The notes: generated by a model from the sequence alone, not told the origin. A DNA stretch of 8,330 nucleotides from Patescibacteria group bacterium (GCA_018896835.1 JAHILS010000082.1:1-8330), one strand, 5' to 3'; shown: positions 1 to 6,806, counted from the stretch's first letter. Numbers and translations are program-made.

Positions 1-2
1 CT

Positions 3-323
3 GCTCTTGTTCCAAAAATCAAACCTTGGACAGGGTCTAAAAACAAATGGCTTCGTCGCGCATTAGCGGTTAGCTTGATAATCCCGGCTAGAAATAAGAA
101 AAACCTTGATGATATTTTTGACGTCTCCATAAAACTGATGAAAGACCCAGAGGACCTAGTACAAAAAGCCTACGGCTGGGCGCTCAAAGAAGCATCCAAT
201 AAATATCCCAAAGAAGTATTTGATTTTGTTATAAAACACAAAGCGCAGATGACCCGTACGGCTCTGCGCTATGCGATTGAAAAAATGCCAAAGGAATGGA
301 AGAAAAAAACAATGAAAATCTAA
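3..323 (+). CDS. DNA alkylation repair protein, AlkD-like (3' part only)
   Basis: This is the C-terminal end of an AlkD-type DNA glycosylase; the frame is open to the left edge, so the gene starts outside the window. A TTG codon at 75 is internal and not the start. The fragment holds about 106 residues of helical HEAT-like repeats. The segment NKWLRRA near its beginning resembles the conserved N-x-W-x-R-R motif of AlkD, whose tryptophan lines the DNA-binding groove. It is followed by the family-like segments QKAYGWALKEAS and TALRYAIEKMP. Enzymes of this family excise N3- and N7-alkylated bases from cytosolic DNA. The lysine-rich tail ends at a TAA whose bases overlap the stop of the convergent membrane-protein gene. 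Family assignment is fairly secure; substrate range cannot be judged from this part. Confidence 0.8.
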   Translation, partial: ALVPKIKPWTGSKNKWLRRALAVSLIIPARNKKNLDDIFDVSIKLMKDPEDLVQKAYGWALKEASNKYPKEVFDFVIKHKAQMTRTALRYAIEKMPKEWKKKTMKI

Positions 324-1003
324 TCGTTCTTTGATGTTAGGTCCTTTGAAAGCTGGCTTAAAATTCGGGAAGCATACTCACGTCCGCCAAGTCCAAAGGC
401 TAGTCCGCCAGCAAGGGCAATCATAGCTACAAATCCTGTGAAAAGAACCTGGATCAACGATTGTGCAATTCCCAACTGAACAAGCGCTGCCATAAAACTG
501 AAAACTATTATTGCCCAGCGAGCAATTCCTGCTAAAAAGTGGGCAGTATTCATTTTTACAGCATCAAGGGCTGATTTGATAACTTCCTGAACAAAATTTG
601 CTAGTACAAATCCAACAAGCAAAATAATCACTGAAATAATCACACTTGGAATGTAGGCAATGATTGTTGTTAAGAATACTGTCACCTGATCCCATTGCAA
701 AATATCAGCCGCAGCTACTAGTGAGAAAATGATCACAAACCATTTAACTATCCAGCCCAAGGCTGCACCAATATCCAATTTTATACCTGCTCTTCTAAAT
801 AAATCATCTAATTCAAGTTTTTTTACTAATTCCTCAATGTGCAGAGCGCTTGCTAGCCGAACAACGACTTTATTTAATAATCCAGCAATAACAAGGCCAA
901 GCAAGAAAACAACAAGGGCAAATAAGAGTTTTGGCACGAATAGTACAACTCCTGCCCAAAGATCAATAAACACTGATCTTAAAACGTCAACGTATTCTGG
1001 CAT
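320..1003 (-). CDS. MscS-type membrane protein with conserved TM-helix repeats
   Basis: A 227-residue integral membrane protein with about five hydrophobic helices (roughly residues 18-43, 81-103, 111-138, 159-181, 186-207). Two segments look like copies of one unit: FVPKLLFALVVFLLGLVIAG (from 22) and YIPSVIISVIILLVGFVLAN (from 117), the pattern of the 'conserved TM helix' family related to small mechanosensitive channels. The last helix is glycine/alanine-rich and ends in GLAFGLGGREYASRIL, as in the pore helix of MscS relatives. The soluble beta and alpha/beta domains of true MscS are absent, so it may be a minimal channel or another kind of membrane protein. It is the last gene of the regulator - TsaB-like operon, 27 bases after its neighbour, with no visible Shine-Dalgarno site. 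Its TAG stop overlaps the TAA of the convergent alkylation-repair gene. Confidence 0.75.
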   Translation of the reverse strand: MPEYVDVLRSVFIDLWAGVVLFVPKLLFALVVFLLGLVIAGLLNKVVVRLASALHIEELVKKLELDDLFRRAGIKLDIGAALGWIVKWFVIIFSLVAAADILQWDQVTVFLTTIIAYIPSVIISVIILLVGFVLANFVQEVIKSALDAVKMNTAHFLAGIARWAIIVFSFMAALVQLGIAQSLIQVLFTGFVAMIALAGGLAFGLGGREYASRILSQLSKDLTSKND

Positions 1004-1030
1004 AGAAAGTAGATTAATTGATTAAGTTGA

Positions 1031-1474
1031 TTAAAGTGTACGCTCTTTGGTCTGTCTTCTCAATGCGTCTTTTGTGGACAAAGTGATGCGTGGTTCGTGC
1101 TGGTAAATTGGGTTGAGCACATTTTGTGTCTTGTGTGACGACAATCCTGGTTCACTCATTCTTTGTAGTGTATCAATATCTTGTTCGTTGGGATCTTTTG
1201 TAACTGGAACTAATTCTATTGCTCGGGTAAAGCCGAGCGTATTAAATATAGATAATGAACCGCGCAACGCCGTTGCTGACCCTGGTCCAATCACTACAAA
1301 AATTTTCTTTATCTTATATAGATCAATACTCTCATGCTCTAAAAAAGAAACAAAGGCTTTTAAAAAGCCTTCTGGTCCACAATCTATTATTCTAATATTC
1401 TCAACCGCGATTTCTTTTTGCAAATTAGCAAAAATTATTTTATGAATATCTTGTCCGTTAGCATAAATCATCAT
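1031..1474 (-). CDS. Short TsaB-like protein (t6A37 tRNA modification, divergent)
   Basis: A 147-residue protein whose one clear hallmark is IGPGSATALRGSLSI at about residues 62-76. This matches the GPGS-x-T-x-LR-x-G signature of TsaB, the non-catalytic partner of TsaD in making threonylcarbamoyl-adenosine on tRNAs. Hydrophobic strand KKIFVVIG precedes it as in the ASKHA fold. The usual N-terminal start 'hxIDTS' is missing, and the protein is far shorter than the usual roughly 230 residues, so most of the second domain is gone. The basic tail contains NPIYQHEPRITLS, loosely like the 'P.Y' end of TsaB. The ATG overlaps the TGA of the upstream regulator (ATGA), suggesting translational coupling. 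A second ATG follows directly. It could instead be a repurposed TsaB relative; function as a TsaD partner is inference. Confidence 0.5.
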   Translation of the reverse strand: MMIYANGQDIHKIIFANLQKEIAVENIRIIDCGPEGFLKAFVSFLEHESIDLYKIKKIFVVIGPGSATALRGSLSIFNTLGFTRAIELVPVTKDPNEQDIDTLQRMSEPGLSSHKTQNVLNPIYQHEPRITLSTKDALRRQTKERTL

Positions 1475-2160
1475 ACAGAAAACGCGAGCGTGTTAACGAT
1501 TATAACCTTATCTGTTTGCAAAAGCGATACTAGAAAGCGATCCTTTACTTCTAGGCGATATAAAAATTCATCCTTGTGCATGTAAGTATAATTAACCTCG
1601 CGTGCTAGCTGAGACTCTAAATGTTGCATAGCTTCCTGAAGCCTTTTTTCGCTGATATCACCTACAATCAAGATATCAGAGGCTACTTCCTCGTTATTAA
1701 TAAACCTTCCAGACAGCAAAAGTAAATTCAATGTCCCAGCATCTTGCAATTCTTTTACAAGAGTTTGGTTACTCAGTATGGCCATCTTCTTTATCATGCC
1801 TCGTATCTCATCAAAAAATGGGCATTCTTGGTTGGCGACGTAATATTTCTTTTTCTCTACTTTTTGTTTTTTCTCTGGATCGTTCTCGGTGGGAATAATT
1901 TTCCCTTCAACCTCTTTAACAATGGTGCTATCAATAAGGTTTTGTAGTTCTCTTCTTACTGAGTTTAGTTGAGCGTCTACCTTGCGAGTTATTTCACGCA
2001 CATAGAACGGACGACTGGGATGTTCCAAGAATAGATTTAAAAGTCGCACGCGCGTCTTTGATCCAAACAAATTTTCAGCGAAAAAAGGCTTAACGTCTTC
2101 AATGAGAGCTACGGGCTGTTTCTTTTTCAAATCTATCTGAGGCATAAAAAATGTGTTCAA
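1471..2160 (-). CDS. Winged-helix regulator with degenerate nucleotidyltransferase-like domain
   Basis: About 229 residues from the TTG at 2160 (224 from the ATG at 2145). After a basic N-terminus, residues about 30-85 form a winged helix-turn-helix: GSKTRVRLLNLFLEHP, then FYVREITRKV and the putative recognition helix QLNSVRRELQNL. A lysine-rich linker with EKKKYYVAN follows. The C-terminal half (about 140-220) has LLLLSGRF, SDILIVGD and REVNYTYMHKDEF, which resembles the nucleotidyltransferase fold seen in archaeal and CPR regulators. The catalytic GS...D-x-D pattern is not intact, so activity is unlikely. TTG is preferred as start because an 11-base anti-Shine-Dalgarno match lies 7 bases before it; the ATG would be 22 bases away, and a GTG at 2172 lies inside the match. 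It heads the operon with the TsaB-like and channel genes. The target is unknown; autoregulation of the divergent region is possible. Confidence 0.65.
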   Translation of the reverse strand: MNTFFMPQIDLKKKQPVALIEDVKPFFAENLFGSKTRVRLLNLFLEHPSRPFYVREITRKVDAQLNSVRRELQNLIDSTIVKEVEGKIIPTENDPEKKQKVEKKKYYVANQECPFFDEIRGMIKKMAILSNQTLVKELQDAGTLNLLLLSGRFINNEEVASDILIVGDISEKRLQEAMQHLESQLAREVNYTYMHKDEFLYRLEVKDRFLVSLLQTDKVIIVNTLAFSV

Positions 2161-2167
2161 TGTGTAT

Positions 2168-2178
2168 ATCACCTCCTT
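2168..2178 (-). promoter_or_regulatory. Full-length Shine-Dalgarno site of the regulator gene
   Basis: The minus strand reads AAGGAGGTGAT, an 11-base perfect complement of the standard bacterial 16S rRNA 3' end. It sits 7 bases before the TTG at 2160 (11 bases from the GGAGG core) and 22 before the ATG at 2145, which favours the TTG. It is the strongest ribosome-binding site in the window. Confidence 0.8.
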
Positions 2179-2190
2179 CCATACTCAACA

Positions 2191-2200
2191 ATCATATAGT
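2191..2200. promoter_or_regulatory. Possible overlapping divergent -10 elements
   Basis: The intergenic region between the divergent regulator and the large membrane protein has TATAGT on the plus strand (2195-2200) and TATGAT on the minus strand (2196-2191), overlapping by two bases. The plus-strand element would start RNA at about 2207, one base before the ATG at 2208, giving a leaderless mRNA. The minus-strand element would start RNA near 2184, just before the regulator's Shine-Dalgarno site. No convincing -35 hexamer is visible on either strand, so this is tentative. Confidence 0.35.
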
Positions 2201-2207
2201 AAACTGA

Positions 2208-4388
2208 ATGCACGGGGGTGTCAAAACATCTTATATGCACACAATCAAATCTTCAACCCATATATCAAACCCTGATGAGCATAATAATCAGCTTTCTAGC
2301 GTGTTAGTACCACTAGATAGTAATGATGGTTATGTTTTCGGACTTATCAGGTTTTTGGGCAAAAATGGGCAAACGCAGTCAAGGCTAACAGAAACAATAG
2401 ACGAAAGGCTACGCCGATTTAAGGAAACTATTAATGACGGGGTGAATGTAGCTAGACGGTTTGAACAACTATTACAGGCGCTTAATGAAGACGTTGCCCA
2501 CATAATCCACGAGGAAAGACAATTTCCGCTTTCGGACGCACACGTAATTATTGGCGTCATTCACGGTAGTCAAATATTTTTAAGCGGAACCGGAAACCTG
2601 ACAGCATTATTTATGCACAAAAGTGCAAAACAACGCTATGTTTTATATGAACTTTCCGACCAGCTTAAAAACAAAGAAGATTCATCATGGGAAAAAGTAT
2701 TTTCCACAGTTTTAGACGGCGAACTGCATTCCGGAGATATATTCTATATCGCTACCCACGTTTCAGCTCGTGAGATAACCGCTGGTGAATTACAAGATAT
2801 TTTAACAACATTGCCTGCTTCTGGATCATTAAAACGTATTTCACAGTTCCTACACAGTGATACCATTTACGGCGCTATTTGCTTTCAGATAGCTGAAGAA
2901 TCAATTTCTGGTGCGCCTAGAAAGGTAAATCCAACGCATTCAATGAATCACCTGGACGAAACAAAAAAAGATGCGGCTCATTATCTTGGCGAACAAGTGC
3001 CTAATATTGGTGAATTCGTATCAAAAATAACCACGCCAATTATTAAAAAACTTTCAGCTCCTGGCACACGTGGATATAAGAGTCTATTAAAACGAATAGC
3101 AAAACTACTACTCCAGCTACTAACTCTTTTGTTAGTTGGGATAATAAAAATACTTGCGTTACTAATTAAGTATCTAGTTCTGGGTATTCAAAATCTCCCT
3201 TTTATTTTCAAAAAAGGATCAAGTTTCATAAAAGAACAACCACGCCCTAGAGAAAGGCTTGATCGTGGCATCTCATGGTTTAACGCATTGCCAGCTTTTA
3301 CTAAATACGGCGGATTGGCACTAATTGTTATAGTGAGCGTACTAACGTCAACCCTTATTCTTACACACAGAAGTCAGGTGCGCCAAGAACAATCAAATAC
3401 ATTTAACACAGTTGTAAGTAATATTGAAGAAAAAATTAGTGCGTCTCAAGCCAGTCTAATATATGACGATAACACTCAAGCAAAAACACACTTACAAGAA
3501 GCGATGACATTATTACAAACCTTATCTAGCAACTCTGGAGCACAAGAAAAAACAGTCGCAGACTTGGAAGAGAAACTTCAAGGACTGTCATATGAAATTC
3601 AAAAAATAACACCTGTTGAGCTAACTGTGCTGGCCCAGACTCCTGATCTGCAACTATCAACTGGCATCCAGGCATCAGGCTCTATCTATGGAATAGCTGG
3701 AAAAAATATTTATCGACTTAGTGAGCTTGAAGGTCAATGGCAGTCGATTCAAACACAATCAGGAAGTATTGGGGACGTCAAAGCAGTCTCCTCTACTGAC
3801 GAAAATGGCTTCCTGTTTACTGATGCTACCAAACAATTAGGACGGGCTGATCTTAGCCTACTCACGCTTAATCCAATCGTGAGCGGATCTAATGATATAA
3901 AAAGTATAGAGGATCTGCAGTTTTATAATGATAATCTATACGTCTTATCAGCCTCGGCCGATCAAATTATAAAAATGCGACCGCGAGGTGACGGATATGA
4001 AGCTGGCACTCCGTGGATTACGTCCACGATGTCAGGCACAACGCTAGCAAGCGCTAGAGCGATAACGATTGACGGCAATATCTATGTTTTGACAGATTCG
4101 TCAGTCTTGAGCTTTTTATCAGGCCGACAGCAAACATTTACCATGGATACGGTTTCGCCAAAAATGCACAACCCGACAGATATAACCACAAATGATGATG
4201 ATTATATCTATATCCTTGAACCAGAGGAGAACCGAGTCATTGTCATTAATAAACAAGGTAAATTAATCGCCCAATACATAAACGATGAAATCGCTAACGC
4301 AAAGGCATTCTTTGTCAAAGACACTTCGATTATAATCATTACAGACACGACTGCCTACTCATTTGGCGCAAACCATTTGCTTCAATAG
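2208..4388 (+). CDS. PP2C-like pseudophosphatase / transmembrane / beta-propeller protein
   Basis: A 726-residue membrane protein. Residues about 20-230 resemble a PP2C (PPM) phosphatase core: AHVIIGVIHGSQIFLSGTGN corresponds to the strand pair before the usual GDSR, and LHSGDIFYIATHVS to 'GD-hhhh-TDG'. The metal-binding aspartates (DG, TDG, DN) are not seen, so I expect no phosphatase activity. Residues about 296-328 are very hydrophobic, and a clear transmembrane helix lies at about 367-386 (GLALIVIVSVLTSTLIL). A helical, coiled-coil-like stretch follows (about 395-466). The rest (about 470-726) is made of beta-propeller-like blades such as SIYGIAGKNIYRL, NLYVLSASADQIIKM, NIYVLTDSSVLSF and YIYILEPEENRVIVIN. 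A cytosolic sensor-like head with an extracytoplasmic propeller is inferred. The start may be 2208 (leaderless) or 2235, 14 bases after GGGGGTG. It is monocistronic, with a terminator six bases downstream. Confidence 0.7.
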   Translation: MHGGVKTSYMHTIKSSTHISNPDEHNNQLSSVLVPLDSNDGYVFGLIRFLGKNGQTQSRLTETIDERLRRFKETINDGVNVARRFEQLLQALNEDVAHIIHEERQFPLSDAHVIIGVIHGSQIFLSGTGNLTALFMHKSAKQRYVLYELSDQLKNKEDSSWEKVFSTVLDGELHSGDIFYIATHVSAREITAGELQDILTTLPASGSLKRISQFLHSDTIYGAICFQIAEESISGAPRKVNPTHSMNHLDETKKDAAHYLGEQVPNIGEFVSKITTPIIKKLSAPGTRGYKSLLKRIAKLLLQLLTLLLVGIIKILALLIKYLVLGIQNLPFIFKKGSSFIKEQPRPRERLDRGISWFNALPAFTKYGGLALIVIVSVLTSTLILTHRSQVRQEQSNTFNTVVSNIEEKISASQASLIYDDNTQAKTHLQEAMTLLQTLSSNSGAQEKTVADLEEKLQGLSYEIQKITPVELTVLAQTPDLQLSTGIQASGSIYGIAGKNIYRLSELEGQWQSIQTQSGSIGDVKAVSSTDENGFLFTDATKQLGRADLSLLTLNPIVSGSNDIKSIEDLQFYNDNLYVLSASADQIIKMRPRGDGYEAGTPWITSTMSGTTLASARAITIDGNIYVLTDSSVLSFLSGRQQTFTMDTVSPKMHNPTDITTNDDDYIYILEPEENRVIVINKQGKLIAQYINDEIANAKAFFVKDTSIIIITDTTAYSFGANHLLQ

Positions 4389-4393
4389 CGCGG

Positions 4394-4437
4394 AAAAACA
4401 AAAACCGCTCACTCTTCGATGCGCGGTTTTTGTTTTT
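4394..4437. terminator. Bidirectional intrinsic terminator
   Basis: A perfect 15-bp inverted repeat, AAAAACAAAAACCGC (4394-4408) and GCGGTTTTTGTTTTT (4423-4437), with a 14-base loop. Each strand has a GC base followed by a T-rich run, so it can end both the propeller gene from the left and minus-strand transcription of the nuclease operon (or of a small RNA) from the right. Confidence 0.85.
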
Positions 4438-4542
4438 GGGGATCGTCACAGAGAAAAGGACCAGGCTTGCGACAAGTATGTCAACACTGTTGCGAAGAGA
4501 CAGCCGCGGACTCTAACCGCGTTCCATTGCTCAAGACGCCAG

Positions 4543-4572
4543 TATATAACCACGAAACCGTAATAATGTCAA
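4543..4572 (-). promoter_or_regulatory. Possible sigma70-type promoter downstream of the nuclease gene
   Basis: On the minus strand TTGACA (4572-4567) is followed after 18 bases by TATATA (4548-4543). A transcript would start near 4535 and run about 140 bases to the terminator at 4437-4394, with no convincing ORF. It includes a 5-bp stem with a 7-base loop (4521-4505). The stretch 4389-4619 holds no gene I can support; this promoter-to-terminator unit is the only organised signal in it. Confidence 0.35.
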
Positions 4573-4619
4573 TCATTTTGATGGATATTTTAAGACTTGA
4601 GATCCTACGATCAAACCCA

Positions 4620-5402
4620 CTAGATAAGCTTGACTTGGACCCCTGCTCGTCTTTGCAGTTCTTCACCAGCCGCACGACGATAGGCACAATAATCACACTC
4701 CTTACCTGGGTCTGGGATGGCGTCGGACGAAAGGCAATCTCTGGCCTCCAAAAGTGTTGGCTCAACCCAGCTAGGATCACCTTTATAAGGGAAGATCTCA
4801 ACATCAAACTCAAGTTTGCCATCAAACGCTGTCCTGTCTGTTCGACCATTGCAATACACAAAATAGCCTGTCTTGTTTACTTTAAAACCGCTTTTACGCA
4901 ATAACCATTGGTAAACCTCCATCTGTCGTTTATATCCAATCTGCCAAGGAGCACTTATCCCAACTCCCTGCTCTTTGGCAGTTGCTTTATAATCAACAAC
5001 AATAAGCTCCCCTTTTGGATTTTCCCAAATGTCATCAACTGCTCCTGTGACAATAAAGCCTGATTTCTTATGGTGATATTGAACACCTTTAAAATTCTCA
5101 CGCCACTCGTCCATCATTTCATGCTTGTATGGCACAGCATCAATCTTATACTGCTTCATAAGAGGATGAACAGCCTGATCAGCACGATGCATATCAAACT
5201 CTTTCTTTAATAGCGTATCTACTGCGGTATTAAGATTAAACGGGAAACCGGGTGGCCTACCAATTCCCAATCGGCGATCAAGATAAAAACAGCGTGGGCA
5301 CTCTAAAAATAGATCAATTTTTGAACGGCTCAACCTAAAAGGATCTTTTGCATCAGGGCTATAGATATTTCTGGTACGCTTGGCAGTATAGTATTGGGAC
5401 AT
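4620..5402 (-). CDS. PD-(D/E)XK nuclease family protein with four cysteines
   Basis: A 260-residue RecB/Cas4-type nuclease. The N-terminus has LSRSKIDLFLECPRCFYLD (cysteines 35 and 38), the usual entry helix of the family. The catalytic core follows in order: GAVDDIW (aspartates 123/124), LIVVDYKAT with D137-x-K139, and RQMEVYQWLL supplying the Q-x-x-x-Y motif (160-164). The C-terminus has KECDYCAYRR (cysteines 236 and 239). Two pairs of cysteines flanking the core recall the iron-sulfur cluster of Cas4 and AddB, although the spacing is CxxC...CxxC; a zinc site is also possible. Such proteins cut or resect DNA, usually as part of a larger repair complex. No Cas gene is nearby, so this is a stand-alone member. 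It is the last gene of the gpsA-tspO operon, beginning five bases after tspO, and has no clear Shine-Dalgarno site. Confidence 0.8.
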   Translation of the reverse strand: MSQYYTAKRTRNIYSPDAKDPFRLSRSKIDLFLECPRCFYLDRRLGIGRPPGFPFNLNTAVDTLLKKEFDMHRADQAVHPLMKQYKIDAVPYKHEMMDEWRENFKGVQYHHKKSGFIVTGAVDDIWENPKGELIVVDYKATAKEQGVGISAPWQIGYKRQMEVYQWLLRKSGFKVNKTGYFVYCNGRTDRTAFDGKLEFDVEIFPYKGDPSWVEPTLLEARDCLSSDAIPDPGKECDYCAYRRAAGEELQRRAGVQVKLI

Positions 5403-5407
5403 AGCTT

Positions 5408-5893
5408 TTAGTTCAAAATAAGCAAAGCTAGATTTAAAATACTAGCAAACAAGATCCAAGCAAGATATGGAATTAAAATATAAGTTACGCGACGATCGAT
5501 ATTCCAGGCTTTGTACATGATGTAGGTCAAAGATATGACCATAACTATGATTATTACCAAGGCAAAGGCGATTTGATGAAGTCCAAAGAAAATCGGTGAC
5601 CAAATTGCGTTGAACACTAAATGTATCAAAAATAAGAACACTAAATTTTTTGACTCATTACGTTTGAACAATTGTGGTGTTCTTGTCCAAAGAAGGTAAA
5701 AAGCAACTCCCATGAGCGTGTAAAGCATTGTCCAAACCGGTCCAAACAACCAGCTAGGTGGATTGAAAAAAGGCTTATTAAGTGCTTGATACCAGCCATC
5801 AATCGCACCAATCGTGAAAAGCGATCCCAACAGCCCAGCAAGCTGGCAAAGAATAATAGATCCAATGAGTTGAAAAATTTGTTTTGCTTTCAT
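5408..5893 (-). CDS. tspO: TspO/MBR family membrane protein
   Basis: A 161-residue protein with five transmembrane helices, the standard length for TspO/MBR (translocator protein, peripheral benzodiazepine receptor family). The signature region between helices 1 and 2 is WYQALNKPFFNPPSWLFGPV followed by WTMLYTLMG (about 34-62), with the conserved W, P..PP and VW..LY. Helix 3 has FNAIWSPIFFG (94-104), matching the conserved N..WS..FFG, and the last helix has IPYLAWILFASILN (141-154). Family members bind tetrapyrroles and have been linked to porphyrin handling and stress responses; the substrate here is unknown. The gene starts one base after the gpsA stop and ends five bases before the nuclease, so all three are surely co-transcribed. 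Only a weak purine run precedes its ATG. Confidence 0.92.
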   Translation of the reverse strand: MKAKQIFQLIGSIILCQLAGLLGSLFTIGAIDGWYQALNKPFFNPPSWLFGPVWTMLYTLMGVAFYLLWTRTPQLFKRNESKNLVFLFLIHLVFNAIWSPIFFGLHQIAFALVIIIVMVISLTYIMYKAWNIDRRVTYILIPYLAWILFASILNLALLILN

Positions 5894-5894
5894 A

Positions 5895-6788
5895 TTATTG
5901 TTCTTTAACTAGACTTTCAAGCGCCTGCTTTGGATTTGATCCTTGTAAAAAGATCGAATGGACAGTGCTTAAAAAGCTCAGATCCGACACGTTTTCAAGC
6001 CTAGCTATAAGATTATTGATATTTTTTATCCCCTCAACGGTACTACCTTCTTCTGCATTTCCCTGCGCAAAGCCAAATCCATATTTATAGTTGCGTGACG
6101 AAGTGCTATACCCCGTTGCTAGAAAATCTCCCATGCCAGCTGGAGTATCAATAGACTCTTTTTTTGCACCCAGACGCTCAAGAATAATCATCATTTCTTC
6201 TCTGGCTTTTTCAACTAACAAGGCCTTAAAATCAAGACCCATAGCCAGCCCGTCGGAAAGTCCAAGTGCAAGCACATAAACATTTTTTAAAACTCCCAGC
6301 GCTCCCACGCCCATAACGTCACTGCTAACTTCTAGCTCGACTTGAGTGCCCTTGAACAATTCTTGTATTCGACCGGCGACGTCAAGATCGTCTGACGCGA
6401 TTGAGGCCGAAGTTGCCTTTCCAGCTACTAATTCATTAGCCAACATTGGCCCTGACAAAACCGCGATTGAATTATTTGGAAACTGTTTTTTAAGAATTTC
6501 AAAGGGCAACTCATTGGTTTTTGGGTCCATGCCCTTTGTTCCAGTAATAAGAATAGAAGATTCTAGAACCCCACCAATCGACTCAATGCAATCTGTAAAA
6601 AACTGGCTCGGCACTGCAAAAAAAATCACATCAGCGTCTTTCACAGCGTCTGACACGTCCTTGACCTGACATTCCTGACCAGTATCTTGTACGTCCCACG
6701 CCCGAACTTGCAATCCTTGTTTTTTAAGTAAAACGCGAGCAACAGCCTGCCCAAAAGCTCCAAAGCCAATAAATGTAATTGTTTTCAT
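5895..6788 (-). CDS. gpsA: Glycerol-3-phosphate dehydrogenase [NAD(P)+]
   Basis: A cytosolic enzyme of 297 residues that reduces dihydroxyacetone phosphate to sn-glycerol-3-phosphate for phospholipid synthesis. The N-terminal Rossmann domain opens with FIGFGAFGQAVA (GxGxxG, residues 8-13), followed by FFAVPSQ (56-62), TKGMDP (84-89) and LSGPMLANEL (111-120), which is the SGPxxAxE motif. The C-terminal helical domain has LKNVYVLALGLSDGL (167-181) with the conserved lysine, AGMGDFLAT (217-225), and SRNYKYGFGFAQG (231-243) corresponding to SRNRxxG. It is shorter than the usual 330 or so residues, mainly through trimmed loops. First gene of the gpsA-tspO-nuclease operon. A TATAAT lies only nine bases before the ATG and there is no Shine-Dalgarno site, so the mRNA is probably leaderless. 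Confidence 0.92.
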   Translation of the reverse strand: MKTITFIGFGAFGQAVARVLLKKQGLQVRAWDVQDTGQECQVKDVSDAVKDADVIFFAVPSQFFTDCIESIGGVLESSILITGTKGMDPKTNELPFEILKKQFPNNSIAVLSGPMLANELVAGKATSASIASDDLDVAGRIQELFKGTQVELEVSSDVMGVGALGVLKNVYVLALGLSDGLAMGLDFKALLVEKAREEMMIILERLGAKKESIDTPAGMGDFLATGYSTSSRNYKYGFGFAQGNAEEGSTVEGIKNINNLIARLENVSDLSFLSTVHSIFLQGSNPKQALESLVKEQ

Positions 6789-6797
6789 AGTGAATAT

Positions 6798-6803
6798 ATT
6801 ATA
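6798..6803 (-). promoter_or_regulatory. -10 element for leaderless gpsA
   Basis: The minus strand reads TATAAT, directly after the T-run of the rplL terminator. The expected RNA start is 0-3 bases before the gpsA ATG at 6788, leaving no room for a ribosome-binding site. No good -35 hexamer is seen; the spacer and any -35 would lie inside the terminator stem. Confidence 0.55.
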
Positions 6804-6806
6804 CTA

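Noticed and set aside
1012..1034. Three copies of GATTAA spaced 8 and 9 bases apart between the TsaB-like and channel genes
   Set aside because: They are short and AT-rich, and they span a stop codon; chance or slippage explains them without a regulatory role.
1113..1445. 110-codon plus-strand ORF antisense to the TsaB-like gene
   Set aside because: The minus frame carries the GPGS motif and operon context, whereas this frame has no start signal and an odd composition.
4505..4521. tRNA-like arm with a 5-bp stem and 7-base loop
   Set aside because: The loop TTAGAGT lacks the invariant C of a T-loop, and I could find no matching acceptor, D or anticodon arms around it on either strand.
4419..4904. 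161-codon plus-strand ORF
   Set aside because: Most of it is antisense to the nuclease gene, whose catalytic motifs are clear, and its product resembles nothing recognisable.
5641..5865. 74-codon minus-strand ORF inside tspO
   Set aside because: It is a shadow in another frame of a very well-conserved membrane protein gene.
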